Source: Nepenthes gracilis (lineage: Eukaryota; Streptophyta; Magnoliopsida; Caryophyllales; Nepenthaceae). Taken from it: 64,000 bases of DNA. Of this stretch, positions 1 through 12,000 are shown piece after piece (the first letter of the stretch is position 1; every line of letters starts with the position of its first letter). Below the pieces are notes generated by a model. That model was not told where the DNA came from. It worked only from the letters and a program-made list of their open reading frames with translations, and did not search any database. The position numbers and the translations under genes were made by a program. The DNA lies in the NCBI GenBank assembly GCA_033239525.1, contig BSYO01000024.1, forward strand, positions 8,021,991-8,085,990. Direction: 5' to 3'.

Positions 1-1730
1 ATAGCATTAGGTGAGGCAAGCCACAGGAATTTCCAAAGCCACCAAGATCTCATATAGCTCCTTCACAAATGAAAGACAAAGATTCTTTGGAAGCCTCGTA
101 GATGGTGATAAAGAGCCTATCTTTATCCCTAGGCATTAGAATGGCAAAATGATTTCAGAAGCATCCACGGCCCGAGCATTCAGGAGAAGCTTCTTGGAAG
201 AAGGGAAAAGAATGATGCACAAAGAAATCGTGACATCACATAGCCTTAGTCAAAAACAAAGTAACAAAAGGCATGTCTCCATAATACATGGAAGGGCGAA
301 TTAGTTCGCTATTCCTTAGCCCGATGGCTCTAACTCCTATATTGACGAGTCTATAGTGCAACGTGGGTTACAATGCCCGAACACTTTGCTTTCCAAGACG
401 GCAAACTAGTGGCATGAGACCTAAACAAACTTGAGACAAATTTGATTAATTTACATCCTGACCAAGCATTCGAGATAAACTGTAATCAGTCTAATTGTCA
501 GGAGACCGAGTTGTCGGTGGTTTCAATTGTCAGATTGTCAAAAGTTATGCAGCAAAAAATAACATTTAAGCGCTTCAATTATTTAGAGTATGCAAGAATA
601 TTGGAACCATACAATGAAAACAAAAATGCTCAAGAAGTTCCCTTAATTAATTCCTTTTACAAAGTACCCCAAACTGACAATAGCAAAAGTACAACTTGGA
701 AGGAAATAAATAATACATGGAGTAGCGGCCCAACTGGAGTAGTCCAATTGACCTTCGGGATGGGCACATAAACAAGAGAGGCACTTGCCCCCTAAGACAG
801 CAACAATACTCTGAGAGCTGCCCACTTCAGGCAAGAAAGGACAAAATGGGCCTCCTAGCAAGATCAGGGATCAGTTCTATGAAGAGCCACGATGGTGTCC
901 CCTCTTCGACCAGAGCCGGGAGTAGAACTGCAGAGTAGAGTCTCTTAAACAGATGGAAAGAAAGGAACTTCTCCTAACCAAAGAGCAAGACGGCCCTACC
1001 CTGACCTCCCGTAAAACGAATCGCCCAACACTGGCTAGGAGAAGAGGAAATCGTCCCCCAAAACCTAAGATTTTTCTCAGTACAACGAAGATTCAGTTTT
1101 CAGCAGAGCGTAAAAGAGGGAAACCAAAACGGATTCCTGTATAAAAGAGGGTAAGCACGGCAAATGTTAAGCACATCCTCAAACATCAATTTCAAACATT
1201 GGAGAAGAACTCCCTTCGACTTTGGCCAGTGGCTGTGAAGGCTCCATACTAGCTCCAAACAGACTCGCTGCTTAGTAGATGAGGATTGTTTCGTGATGCA
1301 GGGCATAGAGAGCCCCTCCATTTATAATTGGAAATAAAGATCCGCAAGTATTAAATCGAGACGATTGCACATCCCAGTACTTGGCAAAGAATTGAATGAA
1401 ATCCTACCAAATAGAGCAAAGAATCCATAGAACATCTGGGGAAGAAGCACGCATGAAGATCTACTGCCAGCGTCCCATCATAAACATGTCGAGAATTGAA
1501 AATTTAAGCCTCCCAACATGGAGGCTAGTGATGGGTACGGCGATCCATGGGCATACCCAGAACTCAACCTCCTGAAGGAAGAGAAGCCCAAACAATGACA
1601 ACCCACCAAAATACCCTCCGAGCACAAGATCCAAAAAGCGCTGCGGTTGACCCAAGCAATCCAACCCGACACCGTCCAGCAAAAAGTGGGCAATTAGAGC
1701 AAACTAGTGGACTGTCTAGATGGCTATAGC
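1..1730. other. Unresolved repetitive sequence
   Basis: No convincing gene is visible; the open frames are short and lack recognisable motifs. The composition (purine-rich runs around 940-1100, a TATAAAAG at 1140-1147) resembles the non-coding ends of plant LTR retrotransposons, and it leads into a clearer LTR-like stretch to its right. No terminal repeat pair could be matched inside the window, so the element type stays open. Confidence 0.35.
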
Positions 1731-2450
1731 TCTAACTCAGCAGCCGACAACCTTTACAACTTAGCAGATGATTGCAAGCGGCTGCAACCAACGTACTGCC
1801 CTCACAATTGCTAGGACACAAATTGCAAGCAACAACTGCCTAAGCACGATCGACTAGTAGGTGCACTAACTGTAAGCAGCAGCTGCACAAACACTGCTCC
1901 ACTAACTTGCAGAGCCATAGCGCCCGCAAACGGCTAAACCGACATTCCACTCTATAAATACACCCTCTCCTCTACAGGAGAAGGGATATGATCCAATCCC
2001 AAAATTCTCACGGTTCAAAAGAGAAAAAAACCACTCAAGCTCTGGAGCGGACCTCTCAAAGCCACTCTTTGACAAGTATATCTCTCTAACAAGGCACTAT
2101 TCAACGAGTGCACCTCTCTCTAAGCCACTCTCTCCATGAGTGTCTCACCTAAAAGCCACTCACTTCTTTGAGCGTACTAAACAGAGCCTAATCCTCCACT
2201 ATACACCCAATCTCCTTACATACTTGCATCCACACATATTTCTCCTCTTATCTTTCTCTACCCGTTGGAAAGATTACTACTTTGAGAATCAGATAATATA
2301 CGGGGAGCAAGTCCCGTATTCCTATAACCTCTCGTTCATTTATCGTAGTATGCAGGATTTAGATTCAAAGTAACAAAGACTGGACGTGCTTTACTTAGAC
2401 TCCCGAATAGGTTGCCCCCGAATTCATTTGGCAATTTGAATCTAGAGACG
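1730..2450 (+). repeat. LTR fragment, Tat/Ogre-like gypsy
   Basis: A TATA box (TATAAATA, 1953-1960) is followed by CCCTCTCC, then a TACAGGAGAAGGGAT stretch and a CT-rich leader with repeated 'AGCCACTC' words. This order resembles the R/U5 part of LTRs from the Tat/Ogre lineage of Ty3/gypsy. No second copy, PBS or target duplication was found, so the boundaries are approximate and the lineage is an inference from general resemblance. Confidence 0.4.
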
Positions 2451-2459
2451 CATCAAGAC

Positions 2460-3160
2460 ATTATATATAATGAATGAAGGTATGCATTTTATAAAAATTA
2501 TATGAAATGAGAATAAGAGTGCATGCAATGTTTAAACATTTCATATACAAAATTATAACATGTATGAGCATTTGAGACAATACATACTAATAGAGATTAG
2601 AAAAGAACAATAACAAGAGAAAGAAGGCTTGGATGCACTTGCCTTGTGCTTGAAATCACCAAAAATTTCTTGAATCTCATTTAAATTTTCCTTCACTAGT
2701 CTTCTCTCTCTCTTCCTCTCTTCTCTTTATCTCTCCTCTCTCTGGATTCGTAAAAATGATTGAAATTTGCCAAAATGGGCTTTTTATAGAAAACTAGCGT
2801 ATGTGTGCCTGTCAAGCATATGTCAAGTGCTAAGATAGAAACCGGCACATGAGTATTCGCTAAGAGCACTTCACATGCATGCATTCTGTCTTGAAATGCA
2901 CATGTGTCTTTCAAGCACATATCGGGTGTAAACATTTTGCCTAAAATATGCATGAGCACCCAAAGGAGTCTTTCAAGCGCGCTCTTACTGTCCAAAACAT
3001 TTATATGCTTGCGTCAAGTGCTGGTCAGACATCACTCGGTCCTGATGTGACCTGGTCATAAAATTGACTTTTCCCCAAACTCATTTAACCTCAATATTTT
3101 CATCAGCCTAACTCAATTTGTCATCATTTAAAAAAATAAATTTGAAATCTATACCTTACA
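2460..3160 (-). repeat. LTR fragment, family B
   Basis: This stretch aligns by eye with the minus-strand LTRs at 36400-36780 and 39550-39960. They share the order 'gagcattt', 'agaacaa(c)aaca', 'gcttgga atgcac', a CTTTCTCTCTCTTC tract and a minus-strand TATA box (CTATAAAAAGCCC, 2777-2789). Upstream of that TATA (2800-3030) are 'caagtgct' words like those in the other LTRs. It is a partial copy and lies to the left of the first PAT exon, in that gene's presumed intron 1. Confidence 0.6.
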
Positions 3161-3903
3161 GAAATAATAGGGCACATGTTCTTGTCATGGGGGCTCAACC
3201 ACAAGGCAAAAGAGAAGCCCCCCATAAAATGAAACTGTAGCCATTATAAGGCATCTTATGACCCCTTACGAATTCTATGGTGATGCCCAAAGCTCTCTCT
3301 ATCAACGAAGTTAAGATGTAGGGAATGCAACTGACCAGCTCACTAACACGAGATTTTATATGTGAAACGAAAGAAGTTGAAGAGAATTGAAAGAAAGTAA
3401 AGTCCATATCAATTGCTTAGTTGTAAAATATAAGATAGAAAAGAAAAGAAACGGAAAGAGTGTCAAGTAAATAGCATTTACATTTCATACTTTTGGCTAA
3501 TAAAAAATTACTCTCCAATTTGGAGAGTAATGGAGGGAAATGAAAATGAAGGAAATACACAAAAAGTAATTCACCTAGCTCACTCTGAAACTGTAACATA
3601 CATGAATCATTCACAAACGCACTCATTCCAACAACTATTGGTCCATGCTGTGAAGAGCACAACTAGTGGTACTCAAAGAGAGAGGGAGGAGAAAATAGTG
3701 TTTGAATTAAAGTCTAGTTTAGATTATACTATCAAGGATTTTTTATTTAATAAGGGTATAAATGTAAGAAACTCATAATAATTTCACTTTCATTTGTTTT
3801 CTACTCATATATTCAAACAAGGGAATGTGAGTTCCCCCACTTTTTAAAAAAGACATTCAAACAACACATAGAAAATTCTATGTAACTTACGTTAAGGCTC
3901 TTT
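3161..3903. other. AT-rich sequence, nothing recognised
   Basis: The open frames on both strands here are short and show no domain motif. If the PAT-type first exon at 6238-6276 is real, this is part of its first intron. Confidence 0.5.
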
Positions 3904-4484
3904 TGTAGGCAAACCCTATGACAAAAATATTGTATTTTGAGTTTTCTTTAGAGATCTTAAGTGTTAGTGTGGTCTGGTCTTTGATGATGTGCCCTTGAAA
4001 GCTTTTGAAAACTCTTACCGACAACCATTTTATATACATTACTTGTCCTACAATACTGTCCTACAATTCTATGAAATTTCAATGTGTGGCTCATAAGTAG
4101 AAATTGATAGCTTTCAGTAGAATCTCAAGTCAGTGAAAGAAGATCTCAGAAGTTCAAAATATGCTCAAATCTATGGTTTGGAGAGCTAATCTAGAGAATA
4201 GACTCTTCAATAGGGGTCATGTGTTAGAGGGATTTGACTAGAGGAGTTAGTGCATCTTTACCAACTGTTTGTAAGTTTATTTTTTAGTGGATTTGGTTTT
4301 TATTGGCATGAGGAGCCAAGAGGATTTTCTCTTGAACTAGGTAGTTCTTGAATTTTTTTCATTAACAAAATCATGTGCCATTTAAATCTCCCTAAGCATT
4401 GTGGTTGTGGTTGTGGTTGTGGTTGTGGTCATCCTACTCTAGGCATGTCTTAAAAGAGATGGATCTAAATTATGATTTATTTAG
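3904..4484 (+). repeat. 5' LTR of the TRIM-like element
   Basis: Matches 4651-4740 and 5169-5656 in order, with shared words such as TTGAAAGCTTTTGAAAACTC and GGATTTTCTCT. It contains a GTGGTT hexamer repeat (4401-4429) absent from the right LTR. Confidence 0.7.
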
Positions 4485-4498
4485 TTAGTATCAGAGGC
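4485..4498 (+). promoter_or_regulatory. Primer-binding site of the TRIM-like element
   Basis: TTAGTATCAGAGGC differs little from TTGGTATCAGAGC, the common plant PBS complementary to the 3' end of initiator tRNA-Met. It lies directly after the left LTR, where a PBS must be. Confidence 0.65.
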
Positions 4499-4650
4499 AG
4501 ATTTTGGCCCTTGGCCCATACTATTTTTAGTGAGTTAAGAGTTTAGGTTTGTGTTGTCTGAATATTGAAATAGCGGTTTCATTTTTCTATATATGCTGTT
4601 TATTTTGTTTTGTCATGGAAATGCCAAAGAGAAATATAGTTAAGACTTCT

Positions 4651-5656
4651 TGTTAGCAAACCCCATGACAAAGTATTACATTTTGAGTCCTCTATGATCT
4701 CAGGTGTTAGTGTGATCTAGTGCTTGATATGTGCTTAAAAATTGCTTGACTAAAATTTTGGCTTGTTATTTGATGATAGCCTGAGCGCATTACTGTAGTT
4801 GTGTGAGATATCCACGGGAAAAAAGCTCAATTTGTAGAGAACCAAAGTGAATATGTGAAATATCCACAAGATAAAAGCTCAAACTACAAAGATCCAAAGC
4901 CAAACTGCAGGTGCCTCGCAAGATATTAACTCAAGAGGATCAAATGCAGTGCTATCTCTAGAGACTAACCACGAGATGATTCTTACCCCACTACCCACAT
5001 TTTCATCATATTTTGCTCGACTGTTTACTACACATAGAGGGGCTCAACTTTTCAAACTTAGGGGCACAAATAATGGTTCATTTTCACTAAAATTGAGAGC
5101 ACCTTACAGGAGGCTCGAATCTTCAACACCATTGAAGCACTACCTTTTAGAGATGCAGCAACCATTTGAGATGTGCTTTTGAAAGCTTTTGAAAACTCTC
5201 ATCCACAACTTTTTAAATACATAACTTGGGCTGCAATCCTACATAGTTCCAATCTATGGCTCGTACATAAAATTAAGGCATTGTTTTCGACTAAAATTTT
5301 AAGTCGGCAAAAGAAAATCCTAGAAGTCCAAAAGGTGTTTGGATCTGTGGTTTTGAGGGTTAATCCAGACAGAAGACTTTTCAAGAGAGGTTAGCTGCCA
5401 AGGGAGTTGGTTAGGGGAATCTAGTATGTCCTTACCTAGTATATTGTTAATTAATTTTTCAGTAAATTTGTCTCTTATTGGCTTGAGAAATCTGAAGGAT
5501 TTTCTCTCGAACTAATGGGTTCTTGAGTTCCCAATAGTCAACAAGATCATGTGTTATTTAGATTCTTGCAAGGATTTTATCATCTTGTTGTCTCTGTGAT
5601 CATCCTACTTTAGATGCCTGATTAAAAAAGGAGGGTTTAAATCACAATTTTTTTCA
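4651..5656 (+). repeat. 3' LTR of the TRIM-like element, with an insertion
   Basis: Starts TGTTAG and ends CA. Homology to the left LTR is broken from about 4727 to 5168 by sequence of unknown origin, then resumes at GATGTGCTTTTGAAAGC. Confidence 0.65.
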
Positions 5657-6237
5657 ACTTACTCTCATTTCCCTTCATTTTACTTGCATCCTTTCACTCC
5701 AATTCATTCTAATTACCTTGTAATTAATTTTTCCCAATAGAGGGTAACAAAGATTTCGTTCACACACTTGTTAAAACACTTTACTTCCCCAGCCACTAAA
5801 TGTGACAAAACATTGATTGGTGAATCAATCCTTCAGATTTTATGTGGTCATTAAGCAGACTTCATAACGTGCTTAACTGGAGCATTTGCATTGATATATG
5901 CTTCTAAATGCACAATAATAGACTGTTCCGCCTGAAAGTTTTTGAGCACCAAAAAACTGTCTAAATTGCTCAACTAGTGACTCGACTCTAAAGTCTGGGT
6001 GTGCAAATACTCAAATTGTCCGACCAAAATACGCAATTACCACCCAACCAATGTTCTTAGAGATTTGAAAATAGGCCCACTTCACAAGACCTGATTGGAA
6101 AGGAATTAACGCAACTAATTTCAACATAAATATATATAGATAGCAACTGTAAAAGAAGACGAATTTCAGGGAAAATAAGCAAGTGATCGGCAAAATAAGT
6201 TGAACCTAATTCAGAAGAGACCTGAAGTAATTCTTAC
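5657..6237 (-). other. Presumed first intron of the PAT-type gene (5' part)
   Basis: AT-rich sequence following, on the minus strand, the donor GTAAGA at 6232-6237. No further exon of the gene was found to the left in this window, so the intron would run past position 1. Confidence 0.45.
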
Positions 6238-6276
6238 ATTGCTTCCTTTCCAAACTTCGTAAACGCGCTTCGCCAT
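6238..6276 (-). CDS. Protein S-acyltransferase (DHHC/PAT) first coding exon
   Basis: Thirteen codons, read on the minus strand from an ATG at 6276, give MAKRVYEVWKGSN and stop exactly at a GT donor (AAT|GTAAGA). I recognise this as the N-terminus of a subgroup of plant DHHC-type protein S-acyltransferases, membrane enzymes that attach palmitate to cysteines of target proteins; the family continues with a short GGRLIFGPD-type segment and the first membrane span. Neither that segment nor the DHHC domain is encoded elsewhere in this window, so the remaining exons must lie left of position 1. A GC-rich 5' leader sits directly upstream. The match is short, which is the main reason for doubt; the coincidence of start, motif and splice donor supports it. 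Confidence 0.72.
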
Positions 6277-6600
6277 GAGAAATTCAAATCTCTGGAACAA
6301 CTACGATGGGACGGAGTCAAACACTTCGAAGTTGAAATTTCCCATTTAATCCCACCCCACCCTCCCCAACCACCCCCCCAGCTTCCCTATCCCTTCTATG
6401 TTTGTAGAACGACGCAGTGCAGATCGTTGATTCTAAACTAGGAATGTCACTAAGGTGGAGTAAAAAGAGGGGGTGGAGGAGGGTTATCGAGGATCTGAGA
6501 CGAGGGTTCTTGTTTTGGAAGGATTGGGGGGCGTAAGGCGGAATGTTTCTGGGGAAAGCCAAAACCTTCCGCGCGCCGCCCTCTGTTGAATTTTAAGACA
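6277..6600 (-). promoter_or_regulatory. 5' UTR and promoter-proximal region of the PAT-type gene
   Basis: On the minus strand upstream of the ATG, base composition rises sharply from the surrounding AT-rich DNA (GCGCGCCGCC near 6570). A CT/GA-rich leader at 6330-6480 is typical of a plant 5' UTR. An 81-codon frame here (6317-6562) has no domain match and is taken as leader sequence. Confidence 0.45.
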
Positions 6601-8059
6601 GATATCCTCTTCTTGAGTCGCACGTAATATGACGTTAAAACTAAGCCATTCTTTAATCAGCCACTCCTAATTCTAATAATAACTAATTGATTGACTGAAT
6701 AACGCTGCGCTGACCGATTTGTCATTGGGAATATTACAACCTGCCTTTTTTGTTTGCATGAATCACTGACAAAAAAGAATATTAGAAAATTCTGTATTTT
6801 TTAATAATTTAACTTTGAAAAACTAACCCACGTCATAAGATTATTTATCAGGAAAATAAAGTAAATTGGAATAATTGAAAATTTCAATTGTTTCCATGAA
6901 TATGTTAAAAATAAAGGAAAGTAAAATTATGATTTATTTTACATTTTATATTTCTACAAAAGAAATATTACTTAAAATTTTGATTTCAAATATATTAACA
7001 CAGAATTTAGTATAAATCAATTAGATCTCCATTTATATTGGATTCAATACGAATTCATTTAACACAAGCTTGCTACATTGGATCTATAATTTTTACACTC
7101 TGTTCTAGAGTATTGTTATTATAAGAACTATTCGACCTAAGTTGGAGATGACTTGAACTCATACACTACTTTTTAGTGACTTTTTTTTTTTTTTGTTTTG
7201 GAGGCTTTAATTACACATTTTAAATACTTTTTACTGTCATATTTTTATTGTAGTAATTATCAATGGGTTAACTTTTTACTAACATCGAGTTATTGTAAAT
7301 TATTAAATTTTGAGTCATTGTAAATTATTAAATTGCTGACTGCACACTCCTTTTTCAATTTAAACCCAGTGATTAAATTTTTGTATCAAGCTACATTATT
7401 TATTTTGAAAAACTTAAAATTAACAGAATAACTTATGTCAACTATTTAAGAAAATATATGGAGTATTTCTTCTCCACTACAACCAAGCTAGAGGTTTCAT
7501 TCATGTGTGAGGTCCACTGAGGTGTTGCTTTTGACACCTTGATTAATTGTACTTCAATTGTTTTAGCCTTGTTCGTGATGGTACACTCAACAATAAAATT
7601 TGTCAAAGTATGTCTCTTTATGGCATTGTCAATTTTACTAAAATTGATCAATTATTTAATTAGTTGAATTGAAATTTCTAACTTCTGTTAGATCTCTCGT
7701 AGATGGTGTGTTATGTCCTCACACAAACCACAAAATATTTATATTTAATTTTTAGGTAATAACACTACACTAGTAAATCTTTATTCAATTATTAAATTTG
7801 TTATACTTAAAATAATCATAAAATAGTAGTCCAAGGACACGTCTCTATGCTTTTCGACACAACTCTAATATCACAATATTAATTATATATTATAGGATTA
7901 TTAACATTATAACCACTAGCAAATAAAACAATAATTAAGCCCTACTAATCTAATGTGCCACCTTCCATTTAATTATCGGAGCTTGGTATAAAAAAGGACA
8001 CCCAATAAACTCAATGAACATATGGGTCGGTTAAACACCAACCTATTTAAGCTTAAGTG
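6601..8059. other. AT-rich intergenic sequence
   Basis: Long A/T runs (for example around 7175-7195), no coding frame with recognisable motifs, no terminal repeats spotted. Confidence 0.5.
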
Positions 8060-11000
8060 GTGTGATATAACGCCACATTAGGCTAACTAGCCTCTCTAGG
8101 TTTTGCGCGCTGCAGCCCTGGCGCCCTCAGCGGCCCGTCCGGCCTCTCAACCCTAGCGTCAGCAGTTGCTGGCCCTAGGGCCGGCATCTTCGGCCCATGG
8201 CCATTCCTCCTCGGCCGTCGTCTCCTCCTCCGGTAGACTTGGTTGCTTCTCCTCCGACCCCTCCTGTTCTCTCTCACCATCCGTTTTCTTCCCCTATCCT
8301 CTCCGGCTCTTCTTCTTCCCATCCCTTGCCAATCTCGGGCCATCCTCCAGATCTCTTTCCAATCACCATCTCCTCTGGCTTTTCATTGCAATCTTATGCG
8401 GATAACCCTTTAACACCATCCTTCTCCTCAATCGAAAATCCCCCCCCCCTTCCCTCCTCTCGTTCTTCTCCCCTGCCTGTTGAGTCGGAGCTTCCTCCTT
8501 ATTCAAAGATGCCATCTTTATTAGCATCTCACGGTGGTAATGAAGAAAGTTCCAACCTCTATGCGCAGCATAGTTTTGAACCTAGTTTTCGTGATTTTTC
8601 TTGTGCTGAACTGACGAAGAAGATAGGTGAGCTTCCAGCGGAATGGGGCGCAGAGGTTGCGGCGACAATATTATGCAACAGTCCTCTCCAGTATTTTCCA
8701 CCACCTAAATCGAATGGGCCTGTTATGGAACTTTCTCCTCCTGGTGAGGTTCTTAAATAGGGGGTGGACGTCTGGGGCGCTACCGCCGTTGATATTTCTT
8801 AAATAAACTTTTAAATTTCCACGTTGTGAATGTGGAAAATATGAGCTAAATTCAGACTTTGTCATGCGGTTGAGAATGATAATAAATTCTTCGTTTTTCG
8901 ATTCTCCAGTAACGAGATGGTGGAGAAATGTCTGACACATGGACCATGTGCGTTTGCGGGATGAACATTGTTCCTTAAACCATGGTAACTTGGAATGTAT
9001 TGGTGTATGGTTAGATGGAATAAGCTTCACTTAAATGGGCTTGTTGTTTATGGGTGATTCAATAAACTAAGTTTATCGTGAAGTCTGATAGTGATTTGAA
9101 AACTCATTTGGCCAACATTAATTTAGATTTTTCTCATCCAACCTGGAAAGCAAAAATCAATGGAAATTGACGTAGAATAATTCTCCATTGATGATCCGCT
9201 TGATTAAATATTCGCTTGACTGAGATGGTGGAAAGCAAAAACGGGTCAAGACCCGAAATAAGTGCTTGCATCCCATGACGAGGCATATAAAGGTTAATAT
9301 TCGTTGACCGGCGTTATGGAAGGCAAAACGGTCAATGGAGATTGAATTATTTGTGTACATGTGTTTAAAGTTTTGAATCCGGCCAACGGAAGATTATATA
9401 CTTCATAGGTGGTTAGAAAGCAAGTGCGTCGACATTGTGTTTGGATGGCGGATGACTTAAAGCATGGTGGGAAGAATAATGTCAAAGGTTGCGAAGGTTG
9501 GCCAAAAGGATTGGAGATTATCCTAGGGCGAGAGAAGAAATAGAGGACGGCCAGATGGATGGAAGGTTGATTTTAAATTTGCATGCTAAGATTGGGAAGT
9601 ATTAAAAAAATTTGGAAAACTTTTCAAACAATCTTTATTATATTTTTGTATTACTTTATCGGTTGGAAAACTTAGCATTGCGGTATGGAATCAATTTATG
9701 TAGGAACGCGGGAAGACTTTTGTGATGTCGGAAGCTAACCGATTCTACAAATATGACGATCGCGGCCAAGGGACTCAATCTAGGAATGACCTACACGCAA
9801 TAATGATTGAGGACGTTGTGCGTCTAGCTTGGTTGGCAACAAGTTTACGGGCAGCAAAGCGGTGGCAAACTAAAGAGCGTAGATGCCGGTGATTGAGTAG
9901 CTGTTTTTGAAAGTAATTGTTACCATTTTGTAAAAACTTAGTATGAACTGTTTTTGGAAGTGACAACATATGACTGGAAGTTTAGTTAGGTGGATAAATT
10001 AGTATTCAAATTAATTTGGAAACAATAGCATGTAGAGTTTCTTTCTTTATTGGCTACCAATAGATAATAGCTCATTCAGTTCTCTTGCATGTTTGGACAT
10101 ATGGCTGTAGACCAATAGCAAGCCAGACGCTGTCACACTCAACCCCCTATCACTTGTCTGGGCAGATAAAGATCTCTTTTCCCAACTTTAGATCATCATA
10201 TAAAGAGCCATCTTTCATTAATAGATTACGGGCATGAGCGCGCAAACAGCCAAAGAGAGAGTGGGAAAGCATCTCATTTATAAATTACTGAGCATCCTCA
10301 AATCAAATAGCCGAAGATAAAGGAGGTAAGATCTGCTTTCCTGACAGGGTAAAAGAAAGAGATGAGTACACCAGGTCGGTGAGAGAGTCATTCTCGGGTG
10401 TGCAAGATGCCAGGAGATAAGATAGTCCATCTGAACAGGATTTTGAAAGATTGTTTCTATTTAAACCTATTTCACATAATCAACTGCCATTTACTTAAGC
10501 ACAATAATTTTAATTTCTTGATCCCGTGATTTTTTCTTAATTCATAAGGGTTTCCACGTAAAACAAGTGTGTACTTCTTATTCCTCTTTTCCTTCACTGA
10601 GCATAGGAAAATGTATCATTTTATTCGACTTTAGTGGACCTAATTTCAGGCCCAGTATCACCCAATAGTGAATGGAATTGTCTAAGGAGGAGTCCATGAT
10701 GTTTCTGATTTGGATTAATATGATTAATATTTTAATTTAGTTTTGGACCTTTTTGTGTCCCAATTGGATTGTAAGTATTATTAGAAAACCAATTCAATTG
10801 GATGCATCTACAGCTTGAATGGAGCGCATGAAATTCACCTGGGTCATGTGTTAGGTTGAAGCTAGCTCTGCTCTTCCTGATAAGGTCCAACTGAAAATTG
10901 AAAGTACATCCGAATCTGGGATACAACAATTTATCAATGTGGATTTTGACTATTAATGACAACCTATTGGGTGTGGTATGTACAAGAAAATTGGCTATGG

Positions 11001-12000
11001 AACTGATTAATGCAAAACCACCGTGACATACAGACCTACGGGTCAGATCCTTCCAAATACTTTCAAGCCTACTCAGTTCGTGCATGAGGATGTGGCACAC
11101 CGTAATACTAATCATGCTAAGTTGGTAAATGAGGATTTGGTACATAATAATGCTACACATACCCTCTAAAATCCCTTTGATGTTCTTCACACTGTTGATG
11201 AGCCGGTGCTTTGGAAAAAAGTGATCTTGTCACTCCGAAGGTTAATGAGGTGACTCACCTGGATACTATATAGAAGATGACATCGAATGATATTTCTCAT
11301 GTAACCTCTAGACCAACATCTGATGAATTAAATATTAATGGTGATAAGTGGCTTGGGATGAGGTTACTCCCGGTGGCAGGGAGGTTTTAGATTTAATAGT
11401 TGGAATATTGAGTGTTCCGATTGCATATACTCTAGATCATGGACGATAGGATGGTTTGCTGGGAGTGCCAATAGTTAAGCTTGCCGAGTTTGAACGGTTT
11501 CCTCCCTCCTCTGTCTCNTGGTAGTAGGTCCTAGCAAGGATAAGCCTATTCTCAAATCAATTTTAAATAGGTCTAAGGGATCTAAAAGAAACAATCCACC
11601 TTCTAACCACTCTAATGAGTAGTCTAGCTTGCTAGATTGATGCACCTTGGACAGCCTTAGGTGACTACTTTGGGTAGAGACAATTGTGGTAGATCCATCA
11701 TGCGATGTTGGAACTTGTCTTAGCTTGCATCGGACATAGTGGACTGGGCCTTTTGTTCTACTTTGTATTTTAATTGTTGATGGCATGTTATTTTGATGCT
11801 CTAGGAATGCCCCGACATGTATTAGACTTAGTTGATTTAGCATTATTTGTTCATACTATATTTGGATCGTTTTGGCCTGTAATTTTGATATTCGAGGAAT
11901 ACCCTAACATGTGTACTCTAATTCCAAGTAAACCATAACTTAGAGTTAGAATATAGTGTTTGTAAATTCATTTCTTTCAATATACAAATTATTTACTAAA
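8060..12000 (+). mobile_element. Probable LINE-like remnant
   Basis: A GC-rich head (8080-8480) with a Pro/Ser-rich ORF is followed by about 3 kb of decayed sequence. Within it, plus-strand segments still read as protein: one near 11020-11230 with an NPFDVL-type phrase, and one at 11525-11622 ending ILNRSKGSKRNNPPSNHSNE before a stop. Basic and polar tails of this kind occur in the first ORF of plant L1 elements. The right end (about 11965-11996) is a TTTCTTTCAATATA-type stretch. No endonuclease or reverse transcriptase was recognised and no target duplication was found, so this is a weak inference. An ambiguous base (N) is at 11518. Confidence 0.33.
8197..8760 (+). CDS. Pro/Ser-rich ORF, unknown function
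   Basis: An ATG-initiated frame of 187 codons. Residues 1-100 are dominated by Pro and Ser (for example PPRPSSPPP near the start). The C-terminal third has ordinary composition, with a segment AELTKKIGELPAEWGAEVAA that could form a helix. GC content is well above the flanks and it sits at the head of the LINE-like region, so it may be the start of a LINE first ORF; an orphan gene or an exon are alternatives. No signal peptide or membrane segment is evident. I do not recognise the family. Confidence 0.35.
   Translation: MAIPPRPSSPPPVDLVASPPTPPVLSHHPFSSPILSGSSSSHPLPISGHPPDLFPITISSGFSLQSYADNPLTPSFSSIENPPPLPSSRSSPLPVESELPPYSKMPSLLASHGGNEESSNLYAQHSFEPSFRDFSCAELTKKIGELPAEWGAEVAATILCNSPLQYFPPPKSNGPVMELSPPGEVLK

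Larger units (their letters stand above)
3904..5656 (+). mobile_element. TRIM-like non-autonomous LTR retrotransposon
   Basis: Two long direct repeats flank a gap of only about 166 bp. The left repeat starts TGTAGGCAAACCC and the right repeat TGTTAGCAAACCC. The gap begins with a sequence like the tRNA-Met primer-binding site and ends near a purine-rich GCCAAAGAGAAA. No coding capacity is present. These are the features of terminal-repeat retrotransposons in miniature, which depend on copia- or gypsy-type machinery supplied in trans. The right repeat carries about 440 bp that the left lacks. The flanking 5 bp (TCTTT and ACTTA) do not match cleanly, so a target duplication is not demonstrated. 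It lies in the presumed first intron of the PAT gene. Confidence 0.7.

Noticed and set aside
10732..11190. A 152-codon minus-strand frame
   Set aside because: No recognisable motif, and the plus strand of the same stretch reads as decayed LINE-like protein; the open frame is taken as chance.
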